DNA from: JABMQB01 sp963678235
GTDB lineage: Bacteria; Bacteroidota; Bacteroidia; Bacteroidales; Prolixibacteraceae
DNA length: 64,000 nt
Assembly: GCA_963678235.1 (NCBI GenBank)
Contig: OY782766.1
Coordinates: forward strand, 1,550,001 to 1,614,000
Reading direction: 5' to 3'
The notes under the pieces were generated by a model. That model saw only the letters and a program-made list of their open reading frames with translations. It did not search any database and was not told the DNA's origin. The position numbers and the translations under genes are program-made. This document shows positions 18,941 to 28,071 of the stretch, in pieces; positions within the stretch are counted from its first letter, which is position 1, and every line of letters starts with the position of its first letter.

Positions 18941-19300
18941 ATGCAGGCTATAATAATTATACTTTTAATCGTTGCAGTTTTACTCGTAATTTTTACTTTG
19001 CAAAACTCAGTTGAAATTACCATCCAATTATTTTTCTGGGAATTGCCAAATGCCCCATTAGTGCTAGTTTTAATCACCTGCATTGCATTGGGGTACCTGA
19101 TTGCATTGTTGTATTTTTATCCAAAACATTGGAAATTAAAGCGTGAATACAACCAAATGATTAAATTTAATGAAGAACTAAAAGAGCTGCATAAACTGAA
19201 CCATCTGGAGAAGCAAAAAGAAAAAGTACCTTACGAATATAAAGATCCAGAGGGGGATGAAATGGACGATTCGGAAGAAAGCTCATTTTTTAACGACTAA
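18941..19300 (+). CDS. LapA-domain (DUF1049) membrane protein
   Basis: This 119-aa protein has two TM helices (2-20 and 37-60) with the LapA-domain pattern FTLQNSVEITIQLFFWELP between them, then a charged cytoplasmic coiled tail. LapA proteins help assemble lipopolysaccharide in Proteobacteria; the role here is unproven. Its start is only 8 nt after a TATATTTG box, so a leaderless mRNA is possible. Confidence 0.8.
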   Translation: MQAIIIILLIVAVLLVIFTLQNSVEITIQLFFWELPNAPLVLVLITCIALGYLIALLYFYPKHWKLKREYNQMIKFNEELKELHKLNHLEKQKEKVPYEYKDPEGDEMDDSEESSFFND

Positions 19301-19314
19301 GCAAAAATGCAACA

Positions 19315-19950
19315 ATGTCTGGACAAATCCTTCTAAGTTTAGCATACCACGCCCCTATTCAATATTTTACAAAAATTATTTCGGCAGAAAATGTTCTTTT
19401 AGAGCAACATGAAAATTTCCAAAAACAAACTTATAGGAACCGATGCGTTATTGCGGCTGCCAATGGTCCCATATCATTGGTTGTGCCTGTTGAAAAAGCC
19501 CGAAACTGGAAAATAAAAATGAAGGATATCAAAATCCATAACGTGCAAGCCTGGCAGCGAAACCACTGGAGGTCGATTTTCTCAGCTTATAATTCTTCCC
19601 CATATTTTGAGTTTTACAGGGAATCGCTTAAAGAAATCTATGATAAGCCCTGGAAGTATTTGCTCGATTTTAATCTTGAAATAACCAATTGGCTTTTGGA
19701 GGAACTTGAAATTGACTGTTCGTTAATTCTTACCGAAAAATATATGGAAGATGATCTGGGCATACAGGATCTCAGGGATAAAATCAGCCCTAAAAAAAAG
19801 GAGCAAGACCATTCATTCTCGCCTGTTCCCTACACCCAGGTTTTTAGTGATAAATTTGGGTTTCAACCAAATCTAAGTATCCTCGATTTACTGTTCAATG
19901 AAGGACCGAACAGTTATACGATACTTGAAAACAGCATCTCCAAAGCTTAA
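19315..19950 (+). CDS. WbqC-like protein
   Basis: This 211-aa protein has the WbqC family pattern: an early YHAPIQYFTKI, NRCVIAAANGPISLVVPV, and AWQRNHWRSIFSAYNSSPYFEFY. WbqC proteins are linked to surface-polysaccharide loci and possibly amino-group transfer to sugars. In Bacteroidota a copy sits beside lepB in many genomes, so this placement looks ancestral. It begins 14 nt after the LapA-like gene. Confidence 0.85.
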   Translation: MSGQILLSLAYHAPIQYFTKIISAENVLLEQHENFQKQTYRNRCVIAAANGPISLVVPVEKARNWKIKMKDIKIHNVQAWQRNHWRSIFSAYNSSPYFEFYRESLKEIYDKPWKYLLDFNLEITNWLLEELEIDCSLILTEKYMEDDLGIQDLRDKISPKKKEQDHSFSPVPYTQVFSDKFGFQPNLSILDLLFNEGPNSYTILENSISKA

Positions 19951-20384
19951 GTAAAAGAAACCAACCCGCTTGCTTTAAACGATTCAATTACATCGCGATG
20001 ATCAAATGCCAGGGAAGGCAACTGATCCAATAAAAACCACTTGGCCTGCTTTGCATCATCACCTCCTTTTGCCTCGGTTAATTCATCTAAAACCACATAA
20101 TGAACAACCGATATTGTTCTATGTCGAGGGTCACGGTTCACTGCATCAAATGCTTTAAATTGTTTCATCTCGCCTACCGCAATTCCAGTTTCTTCTTCGA
20201 GCTCGCGGATACAAGCATTTTCAAGGGTTTCATCCATATTTACGAAACCTCCCGGCAAAGCCCACATTCCTTTAAAAGGATCAATTCCCCTTTCAATTAA
20301 TAACAAGTACGGTTTTGAGTTTTTGAAAGCAATAACGAGCGCATCAACCGTTAATGCCATTCTAGGGTATTTATAACTATACAT
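19947..20384 (-). CDS. Nudix hydrolase
   Basis: The start at 20384 (MYSYKYPRMALTVDALV) gives 145 aa and begins 5 nt after the stop of a 29-aa peptide gene; an upstream start at 20411 would overlap that peptide. The Nudix box GGFVNMDETLENACIRELEEETG is complete from Gly through the REELEE core. It resembles ADP-ribose or NrtR-type Nudix hydrolases, but without the NrtR DNA-binding extension. It is the third gene of a tight NlpC/P60-peptide-Nudix cluster. Confidence 0.85.
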   Translation of the reverse strand: MYSYKYPRMALTVDALVIAFKNSKPYLLLIERGIDPFKGMWALPGGFVNMDETLENACIRELEEETGIAVGEMKQFKAFDAVNRDPRHRTISVVHYVVLDELTEAKGGDDAKQAKWFLLDQLPSLAFDHRDVIESFKASGLVSFT

Positions 20385-20389
20385 GATTA

Positions 20390-20479
20390 TTATTTCCTTC
20401 CAACATTCCAATACTTATACACCAAATAAAGTGCTATAATCAAAACTATTAGCAATATAAGTAGAGTGGTATGTTCCAT
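20390..20479 (-). CDS. 29-aa single-TM small membrane protein
   Basis: An ORF too short for usual tracking reads MEHTTLLILLIVLIIALYLV then YKYWNVGRK and stops. It is a single hydrophobic helix with a positive C-terminus. It fits exactly in the gap between the NlpC/P60 stop (4 nt before) and the Nudix start (5 nt after), which argues for a real, translationally coupled gene. Function is unknown. Confidence 0.6.
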   Translation of the reverse strand: MEHTTLLILLIVLIIALYLVYKYWNVGRK

Positions 20480-20483
20480 TATT

Positions 20484-21269
20484 CTATTCGATAATTCGTT
20501 TCATTACACGCATTTTGTGGGTATAACGTTTCAAATCCACGTTAAAAATCCCAAACTGATCGACATTATCAATCCTCACCTTCCCCGAAGCGTGAATAAT
20601 TTTATTCCTTTTCCAAATAATTCCTACATGGATAATGTTACCTTCTTCATCATCAAAAAAAGCGAGGTCGCCAGGTTGAGCTTCATCAACAAAACTCAAT
20701 GCGGTTCCTAAAAGGACTTGTTCACTTGCATCCCTTGGTATTTTTAAGCCTGCTGTTTTATAAATGATTTGCGAAAAACCACTACAATCAATTCCAAAAG
20801 GTGATCTTCCACCCCAAAGATATGGAGCATTAAAATACTTTAAAGATTGGGAAATAATGATTTCGCGCGGATTCACCTGCTCCCCATACGTTACTTCGCC
20901 TGGCATCGAATAAACCTCTTTGCCCATTCTGAACTCTTTTAAATAAGGGCGCCAAACTGGCAAGGTACTTCCTGCAACAAGCATAATATTTTGCTCTTCA
21001 TTAACAGGAATAATGGTAAATACATCTTTCGTAACCGCCGAATTCGATTTTTCAATTTTGTTGTATGCCCTTTGGCTCAGTGGACTTATCATTTTTTGGT
21101 CAACCCATCCATCATACCCGTCAAAAGCAAGTTTTATGTGGCACCAGCCCATCATTATTTCCATGATCTCAAAATGCTCACCATACAAAACCTGTGTGAC
21201 CATCTCACTTTTTTCTGAAGGCTCTTTCCTAACGGGAATAAGGCTCAAGTTGGAAATACCATAATTCAT
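20484..21269 (-). CDS. NlpC/P60 cell-wall peptidase with SH3 domain
   Basis: The start at 21269 (MNYGISNLSLIPVRKEPS) gives 261 aa, without the odd 12-residue extension. An N-terminal bacterial SH3 domain (to about 70) is followed by an NlpC/P60 (C40) domain with Cys in GIDCSGFSQ and His in IIHVGIIW, plus a third polar residue in IIHASG. YLWGGRSPFG precedes the Cys as usual. It likely cleaves peptidoglycan stem peptides such as gamma-D-Glu-mDAP bonds. No signal peptide is evident, so it may be cytoplasmic and act in recycling. Confidence 0.85.
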   Translation of the reverse strand: MNYGISNLSLIPVRKEPSEKSEMVTQVLYGEHFEIMEIMMGWCHIKLAFDGYDGWVDQKMISPLSQRAYNKIEKSNSAVTKDVFTIIPVNEEQNIMLVAGSTLPVWRPYLKEFRMGKEVYSMPGEVTYGEQVNPREIIISQSLKYFNAPYLWGGRSPFGIDCSGFSQIIYKTAGLKIPRDASEQVLLGTALSFVDEAQPGDLAFFDDEEGNIIHVGIIWKRNKIIHASGKVRIDNVDQFGIFNVDLKRYTHKMRVMKRIIE

Positions 21270-21510
21270 CTGTCTGATTTTAGCATTGATAACTAAACCT
21301 GTCAATTAATTCAATTTGCCCTCTTGTTGCGTCATTGAACAGATGCTTGTTTCATTATATTTATTAATTTTGTTAACACAATAAACAAACTAACTTGTTC
21401 TTTACCTTACTTACGAGGACACCTTTTGATTTCAGGATGTTTATTTTATACCAAAGATAAAATTATTTGATATAAGCAAGCTCAGGGAATTCATCATACA
21501 CGGATAAATT

Positions 21511-23586
21511 ATGAAAAGTTATCGACACAAAACAAAGAAGTTTTACAAATCAATATATTGGATTTTCCTGTTTGTATTGGCAGCATTTGCCCTGCATCTC
21601 ATCCTTCCCGGTGAACCAAAGTTTAAATACGAATACCTAAAAGGATCGCCCTGGAGGCACGAGAACCTGGTAGCCCCATTTGATTTTGCAATATTTAAAT
21701 CGAACAATGCGCTGGAGCAAGAGAAAAAAGAAGAGGAAAGCTCGATTGTCCCTTATTTTGCAATCGACACCATGGTTTCTAACCAGTTTATAGGGAAATT
21801 TCGCAACGAACTTAGCGAGTTGCTTGATACATCATCCGTTTCAACATCCATAGTCATTGACAATCTTCTTGGCAAGCTTCGTGAAATATATGCTACCGGA
21901 ATCCTGGAACGATCGCCCGAATCTTATATAAATTTAGAGGGTAAAAAGGAGGTTTCTAAAATTACCGGGAATATTTCTGAAAAAGTTCCAATTGAAAGTT
22001 TGTTCTCGGAAAAAACAGCCTATAACGAATTAAACAAATATGTGCTTTCTACGATAGCCGACAACCCCAATCTATTCGATAAACTCACGCTGCTGGAAAC
22101 AAGCACTTTTATTAAATCAAATTTATCGTTTGACGGAACTACCACACAAAAAGAAATTGATGAAGCATTGGCATCCATTTCCCCAACATTTGGGATGGTG
22201 CAGGCTGGAGAAAGAATAATCTTAAATGGTGAAATTGTTGACAATAATAAGTTCCTCACCCTTGAGTCGCTTAAAAACAGTTATGCAAAAAAGCGGGGCG
22301 ATGGCATTAACAGTAAACTTATTTTAGCAGGAAAATTAATGTTGATCATTATATTCCTTTCGCTTGTTTTTATATTCCTCCTATTCTACAGGTACGACAT
22401 CCTGGAACACTTTCGTAAACTGGCATTTTTGTTATCCCTGATAGTTACTATGGTATTTTTATCGGTTTTTGCCAATACCTATGAAGGACTGCACATTTAT
22501 ATCGTTCCGTTGGCAATTCTCCCGATTGTTGTACGCACTTTTTTTGATTCGAGGACAGCTATATTTTGTTTAGTAATAACCACCCTGATTATAGGATTAT
22601 ATGCCCCCAACAACTACGAATATGTACTGTTGCAAATCACAGCGGGCGTATTGGTTGTTTTCAGTCTTGCCAAAATGCACCGTAGATCGCACCTTATTAT
22701 GGCATCTATTTGGGTTATGCTTGCTTATTCGCTGGTTTATATTGCAATTAACCTCATTCAAGGGGGAAGTATTCTGGATGTTGATTTTAAAATGCTTAGA
22801 TGGTTTGCCATTAACAGTGTTTTTATATTCGCAGTTTATCCTTTAATTTACGTTTTCGAAAAACTATTTGGTTTTATATCCGATGTAACTTTAATTGAAT
22901 TATCGGACACCAACCAGCCTTTGCTCCGAAAACTGGCGGATGAAGCACCCGGAACTTTTCAGCATTCAATGCAAATAGCAAATCTGGCGGAAGAAGTAAT
23001 CCTGAAAATTGGTGGAAACCCTTTTCTTGTTCGCGCCGGGGCTTTGTACCACGATATTGGTAAAATTGCAAAAGCGGACCATTTTACGGAGAATCAATTC
23101 GGAATCCAGAACCCGCACAACCAGTTGCAATATACTGAAAGTGCTAAAATAATTGTTGATCATGTGAACAATGGTATTAGACTGGCAAGAAAGAATAATC
23201 TGCCAGAAAAATTAATTGAGTTTATTGCAACCCACCATGGTACAACCAAAGCAAAATATTTTTATTTAAAGCAGCAGGAAGATTTTCCAAACCAACAAGT
23301 TGAAAAGGATGCATTTTCATATCCGGGACCGCTCCCGACATCAAAAGAGGCGGCGGTTGTTATGCTTGTTGACGGAATTGAAGCTGCTTCGCGAAGTATG
23401 AAAGACAAAACCGAAGAAAACCTTCGTGAATTGGTGAACAATATGGTGAACCAAAAGGTAAACGAGCATCAACTCGACAACTCGAAATTAACCTTTCGCG
23501 ACATCAATAATATCAAAAATATCCTGGTGAATAAACTAATCAATATTTACCACGTAAGAATTGCCTACCCAAAGGAAAAAGGCTAA
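21511..23586 (+). CDS. 7TM-HD (PgpH-type) phosphodiesterase
   Basis: This 691-aa membrane protein has an N-terminal TM (12-33), an extracytoplasmic 7TMR-HDED domain (about 35-265), seven TM helices (about 270-465) and a cytoplasmic HD domain. HD motifs are HSMQIANLAEE, YHDIGKI (H514, D515), ATHHGTT and LVDGIEAASRS. This is the PgpH architecture, which degrades cyclic di-AMP in Firmicutes; that substrate is inferred. It stands alone with about 200-nt gaps on both sides. Confidence 0.88.
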   Translation: MKSYRHKTKKFYKSIYWIFLFVLAAFALHLILPGEPKFKYEYLKGSPWRHENLVAPFDFAIFKSNNALEQEKKEEESSIVPYFAIDTMVSNQFIGKFRNELSELLDTSSVSTSIVIDNLLGKLREIYATGILERSPESYINLEGKKEVSKITGNISEKVPIESLFSEKTAYNELNKYVLSTIADNPNLFDKLTLLETSTFIKSNLSFDGTTTQKEIDEALASISPTFGMVQAGERIILNGEIVDNNKFLTLESLKNSYAKKRGDGINSKLILAGKLMLIIIFLSLVFIFLLFYRYDILEHFRKLAFLLSLIVTMVFLSVFANTYEGLHIYIVPLAILPIVVRTFFDSRTAIFCLVITTLIIGLYAPNNYEYVLLQITAGVLVVFSLAKMHRRSHLIMASIWVMLAYSLVYIAINLIQGGSILDVDFKMLRWFAINSVFIFAVYPLIYVFEKLFGFISDVTLIELSDTNQPLLRKLADEAPGTFQHSMQIANLAEEVILKIGGNPFLVRAGALYHDIGKIAKADHFTENQFGIQNPHNQLQYTESAKIIVDHVNNGIRLARKNNLPEKLIEFIATHHGTTKAKYFYLKQQEDFPNQQVEKDAFSYPGPLPTSKEAAVVMLVDGIEAASRSMKDKTEENLRELVNNMVNQKVNEHQLDNSKLTFRDINNIKNILVNKLINIYHVRIAYPKEKG

Positions 23587-23783
23587 ATCGATAAATTCAT
23601 TAGTCTTCATAAATATTGATTCATTAAGAATAATTTATTCGAAAGCTATTTTAACTTTAGCATCCTCAATAGCCGAATATGTAATTTTATAATATATAAA
23701 ATTACCAATACACTAAAATCGTAGATAAAACATAAAAATTGAATTCAGGTTTACTCCATTATTTTATTGAAAAACTAATTATT

Positions 23784-26675
23784 ATGAAAAAATTATTGCT
23801 CCTCCAACTATTAATCTCCTATGCATTTTTTTCTGTCATTGCCCAGGAATCTGAGATTTCTACTTACAAACTAGAAAACGGGCTAACTATTATTTTAAAT
23901 GAAGACCACTCGCAACCAAATGTATTTGGGTGTGTAGCCGTAAGGGCTGGTTCAAAAGACGACCCTGATGATGCAACAGGACTGGCACATTATATGGAAC
24001 ATGTGATGTTTAAGGGGACACAGGATTTGGGAACATATGACTGGGAAGCTGAAAAGCCACATTATGAAAAAATTATTGAACTATACGAAGAATTAAGAAA
24101 AACTGATGATCCAGAAAAGAAAAAGGAAATAAATAATAAAATAAACCAAGAGTCATTAGCGGCTGGAAAATATGCAATACCAAACGAATTTTCCAATTTA
24201 ACACAAGCAATGGGAGAAACCGGTTTAAATGCAGGAACAGGCTATGATTACACCATGTACCATAATTCATTTCCTCCATTTCAAATCCGCAGGTGGTTAG
24301 ACTTATATGCTCATAGGTTTATCAATCCTGTCTTTCGCGGATTTCAATCTGAGTTGGAAACAGTTTATGAAGAGAAAAACATGTATTCTGATAATCCAAG
24401 CCGTGCTGTACAAAACGATTTCCTAAACAGCTATTTTGGAGAAGACAACCCATACGGAAGATTAATATTGGGAAAAACAGAACATTTAAAAAACCCATCG
24501 ATAAAGAGAATAATAGAGTTTTACAATGATTTTTATGTTCCTTCAAATATGGCTTTAATCTTATCGGGAGATATAAACCCGGAAACATTGAAACCTATGA
24601 TAGATGCTACATTTGGTAAATGGAAAAAAAGAGAACTTACTGCAGCGGTAAAAGAACCGGAGAACATCCGTTTTTCAGAACCGGTTAAAGTCAAAACAAA
24701 ACAAACCCCATATCCGATGCTTATTTTAGGCTATCCTGCCGTATCTGTCAATAATCCCGACAAATATGCTTTTGAGTTTTGCACACGTTTGCTATCGAAT
24801 AAAAACAGAACAGGGTTATTAGACAAACTTGTACTTGAAGGAGATTTTTTATTTGCAAACGCAAGTTTTCAGCAATTTAAATATGATGGGATGGTTATGG
24901 TACAGGCTGTTCCTACATTTGATGTGAGTCAAATGAAGTACGTTTCCCTTGCTGTTGTGGAAAAACAAATTGAAAAAGAAATTGAAAAGCTAAAAAAAGG
25001 AGAATTTGATGATTGGCTAATAGATGCATTTAAAAAAGAATTGGCCCAAGAATATGATATGTTATTTGAATCACCTTCAAACATGGGATATGTCTTAATG
25101 CAAAATTATGCTTATAACATAGATATTAATAGTTTTCTGAGTTATAAAAACAAGATTGAATCGATTACTAAAGAGGAGATCTTAAGAGTGGCGAATGATT
25201 ATTTTACCGATAATAAATTAACATATCTATCCGATATTGGCAAAGCCAAAAAAGAAGATCTAAATAAACCCGATTATTCACCTATTGAACCTATACCCGG
25301 CAAGAAGTCAGCCTATGCAAAGTATCTTGAGCAATTACCATTATCTGAAGTAAATGAGGATTTTGTTGATTTTGATAAAGATGTGCAGGAGATTTATTTA
25401 GCAGACAAAGTAAAATTAAACTATACCCGGAACCCTAAAAACGATATTTTTTCTTTAACCATCAAATTTGGTGTGGGGACAGGTAAAATACCAAGCTTAG
25501 GGATGGCAACACAACTAATGAACTATGCCGGTGTTTTAGCACAATACAAACCCCAAGAACTGAAAAATGCATACAGTAAATTGGGCTGTATGGTAAACTT
25601 CTATAGCTCGGAAAGTTATTTATATATTTCAATGCTTGGAGATGAAGAAAACCTTGGAACAGCATGTCAATTATTATCCAGAACATTTTTAATGCCTGAA
25701 TTGGATGAAAAACAAATGAAAAATGTTATTGGGGGAGTTCTTGGTTCAAGAAGAATAGAAAAAACAGATAAATCATCTCAAGCTAGCGCATTGTTTGAAT
25801 ACTTATTATATGGAGATAATTCACCCGAATTGAATAGATTATCAGATAGTGAAATTCAAGAGCTAACTATTTCTGATTTAACTGGGGATTTTATCTCAGC
25901 TACACATTATGAAGCAAGTATTCATTACGTTGGTAAATTACCTTTTAATAAAACAACGGAGATTTTACGAAACAACTTGGTTTTACCAGCAAATTTAAAA
26001 GATTCTGAGTCTCCCTACATTAGGAAAATTACGGAAAGGAATAAAGAAACCATATTATTCCTAAACAACCCGGATGCAAGGCAAAGTGATATATCAATAT
26101 TAATTAATGGACCTGCCTATAAATTGAAAGATCAAGCTACGGTTGATGCTTTTAATCAATATTTTGGTGGAGGGTTTAATGGATTAGTTCTTCAAGAACT
26201 TCGTGAAAAGAGATCATTCGCATACACTGCCAGTGCCCGATTTGCAACGCCTTCGGTTCCTGAGGAAAACATGTTTTTTATTGGTAAAATAGGAACTCAA
26301 GCTGATAAAACAGCTGACGCGGTTACCGAATTTGTAAAAATAATAAAAGAGATGCCTGAAAAACCAGAGCGCTTTAAAAACATTGAAAATTACCTTGTTC
26401 AATCGTCCCAAGCAAGTAAACCCGGATTCAGAAACCTTAGCCAAACTGTTGAAAACTGGAAAATAAAAGGATATACCATCGATCCAAACCAATACTTAAT
26501 CCCCCAATATAAAAGTTTATCGTTTGAGGACATTAAAAACTTTTATCAAGATAATGTTTCAAATCAACCAATTACCATTGCCATTGTAGGAAATAAAAAA
26601 CTTATTGATATGGATAAATTAGAAACTATTGCAAAAGTTGTTAAGGTGAATCCAAGCAAGATATTCAAGAATTAA
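23784..26675 (+). CDS. M16 zinc metallopeptidase (two-domain)
   Basis: The start at 23784 gives 963 aa and begins directly with a signal peptide (MKKLLLLQLLISYAFFSVIAQ). The first M16 unit carries the inverted zinc motif HYMEH (69-73) and the distal Glu in ETVYEEKNM. The second unit lacks an HxxEH and is the usual non-catalytic partner. It probably degrades peptides in the periplasm. It is convergent with a SusC/SusD operon 460 nt away, and a functional link to peptide uptake is possible but unproven. Confidence 0.88.
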   Translation: MKKLLLLQLLISYAFFSVIAQESEISTYKLENGLTIILNEDHSQPNVFGCVAVRAGSKDDPDDATGLAHYMEHVMFKGTQDLGTYDWEAEKPHYEKIIELYEELRKTDDPEKKKEINNKINQESLAAGKYAIPNEFSNLTQAMGETGLNAGTGYDYTMYHNSFPPFQIRRWLDLYAHRFINPVFRGFQSELETVYEEKNMYSDNPSRAVQNDFLNSYFGEDNPYGRLILGKTEHLKNPSIKRIIEFYNDFYVPSNMALILSGDINPETLKPMIDATFGKWKKRELTAAVKEPENIRFSEPVKVKTKQTPYPMLILGYPAVSVNNPDKYAFEFCTRLLSNKNRTGLLDKLVLEGDFLFANASFQQFKYDGMVMVQAVPTFDVSQMKYVSLAVVEKQIEKEIEKLKKGEFDDWLIDAFKKELAQEYDMLFESPSNMGYVLMQNYAYNIDINSFLSYKNKIESITKEEILRVANDYFTDNKLTYLSDIGKAKKEDLNKPDYSPIEPIPGKKSAYAKYLEQLPLSEVNEDFVDFDKDVQEIYLADKVKLNYTRNPKNDIFSLTIKFGVGTGKIPSLGMATQLMNYAGVLAQYKPQELKNAYSKLGCMVNFYSSESYLYISMLGDEENLGTACQLLSRTFLMPELDEKQMKNVIGGVLGSRRIEKTDKSSQASALFEYLLYGDNSPELNRLSDSEIQELTISDLTGDFISATHYEASIHYVGKLPFNKTTEILRNNLVLPANLKDSESPYIRKITERNKETILFLNNPDARQSDISILINGPAYKLKDQATVDAFNQYFGGGFNGLVLQELREKRSFAYTASARFATPSVPEENMFFIGKIGTQADKTADAVTEFVKIIKEMPEKPERFKNIENYLVQSSQASKPGFRNLSQTVENWKIKGYTIDPNQYLIPQYKSLSFEDIKNFYQDNVSNQPITIAIVGNKKLIDMDKLETIAKVVKVNPSKIFKN

Positions 26676-26757
26676 ACTATACCACATGCACTGGAAGTAC
26701 ATAGGTTTAAAATTGAATGAAATTCAAAAAAATAATGCTAAAAAATAGACATGAGAA

Positions 26758-26818
26758 TTGAGTACTGAGTAGAGAGAAAAAGCAAAATGATTCTTAATAC
26801 ACAAATCTCAGTACTCAA
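26758..26818. repeat. 12-nt perfect inverted repeat
   Basis: TTGAGTACTGAG (26758-26769) and CTCAGTACTCAA (26807-26818) are perfect inverted copies, 37 nt apart, in the gap after the M16 gene. They could form a stem in RNA or bind a dimeric protein. No ORF is present. Confidence 0.5.
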
Positions 26819-26856
26819 ATCTACTTCATTTTAAAATCTAAATTTATAGAAACTAA

Positions 26857-26928
26857 AGTGGTTGCTCTGATCCCGAAAGAATCGGGAGCAGAGCCTGCTC
26901 CGAATGTAATTCGGAGGTTTTAGCCATT
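26857..26928. other. three-way-junction-like structured intergenic element
   Basis: Two adjacent hairpins lie here. The first is GCTCTG-A-TCCCGA / TCGGGA-G-CAGAGC (26864-26894, one mismatch). The second is CTCCGAA / TTCGGAG (26898-26916). A 7-bp outer helix (26857-26863 with 26922-26928, two G-U pairs) can close both, giving a three-way junction of 72 nt. It could be a palindromic interspersed repeat or a small structured RNA. The rest of 26676-27138 holds no gene I can support. Confidence 0.4.
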
Positions 26929-27090
26929 AACTAGAAAATAAAATCCTTTGATTTTGAAGTATCGTTTTGAAAGTTCTTATATGTTTGATTTAAACAAAAT
27001 AAAGTTCGCAAAGCAATATGATTAAGAATTTTAAAAATTTAGAATTTAAAGAATCAAAAATTATAGACGACATCGCATCATAAAAGCACA

Positions 27091-27120
27091 AAAAAAGGGA
27101 GAAATTATTCTCCCTTTTTT
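27091..27120. terminator. bidirectional intrinsic terminator
   Basis: A stem of AAAAAAGGGAGAA against TTCTCCCTTTTTT with a 4-nt loop lies 18 nt beyond the SusE-position gene. The flanking A- and T-runs allow use from both strands. Confidence 0.75.
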
Positions 27121-27138
27121 TATATCCATGAATCAATT

Positions 27139-28047
27139 TTATTTTGCATAACTAAATTTTGCTCCCAGAAACAGGATAGCATAATTATCTGTAACATCTG
27201 CATGAACAACAGCTAAATAAATGCTATTCCCTTCATAGCTTGCAGGTATGTCCGCCGTTACCGTAGTAATACTTCCACTAGTTAGTTCTTTTGTAAGTAT
27301 TACTTCAGCATCTCTACAATTATCAATGGTAATTGGAGCATCCGAAACAACAATTTTAAATTTCTCAGCATACCAATCCGGATCAGCAGCTTGTACTGTT
27401 ACGGTTATCGCCCCATCAACTCCATTAAAGGCCAATTCAGGAAACAAGAGATAGTTTTCCGGAGTTAATGGTGAACCATACCATGAATAAGAAGCAAATG
27501 CAACTTGCCCTGCTTCTTCATCGTAATACGTAAGTCCCCAATCATTTCCATCTCCATCTTTATCAATTGAAGAAAATCCTGCATCTAGCCAATCATTAAC
27601 AGTATTTGTAGCATAATTAATTTCATATGCATCAAATCCTTCTTTTGTAACAAAGCTTTTCACATCACCGACCTTGGTTCCACCTTGATGGTTTGATGCA
27701 TATGCTTTATAATAATAAGTAGTTTTTGGTGTTAATTCGGAAACACGCGCACTAAAAACCCCATCAGAACTATCATCTGAAGGAACCACATCATAAGAAC
27801 TAAAGTCTTGTGAAGTAGAAATAAAGAAACCTTTATCGATATCACCATTTTGTGATGTTCCTTCTAAAATAGAATAACTCGCGCTCACCTTGGCTGGATC
27901 ATCAGTAGATACAGTGGGTGCCAACGATGCATCATAGATTATATCATAATCAGCAGCATCAGTTAATTCTTCCTGGCAAGAAACAAAAACAGCCCCCAGA
28001 AAGAAAATTGCTAATAATAATTTTATAGTTGTATTCATAATTTTCAT
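27139..28047 (-). CDS. surface lipoprotein in SusE position
   Basis: The start at 28047 (MKIMNTTIKLL) gives 302 aa with a lipoprotein signal ending VSC. A fibronectin-like module near 45-135 carries the pattern ARVSELTPKTTYYYKAYASN. The C-terminal half resembles cleaved-adhesin/choice-of-anchor J domains (DWLDAGFSSIDKDGDGNDWGL, SPLTPENYLLFP). It follows SusD by 24 nt and probably binds the ligand taken up by the SusCD pair. The nature of the ligand is unknown. Confidence 0.75.
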   Translation of the reverse strand: MKIMNTTIKLLLAIFFLGAVFVSCQEELTDAADYDIIYDASLAPTVSTDDPAKVSASYSILEGTSQNGDIDKGFFISTSQDFSSYDVVPSDDSSDGVFSARVSELTPKTTYYYKAYASNHQGGTKVGDVKSFVTKEGFDAYEINYATNTVNDWLDAGFSSIDKDGDGNDWGLTYYDEEAGQVAFASYSWYGSPLTPENYLLFPELAFNGVDGAITVTVQAADPDWYAEKFKIVVSDAPITIDNCRDAEVILTKELTSGSITTVTADIPASYEGNSIYLAVVHADVTDNYAILFLGAKFSYAK

Positions 28048-28071
28048 ATTAATGTGCTTAAGAATCAAATA

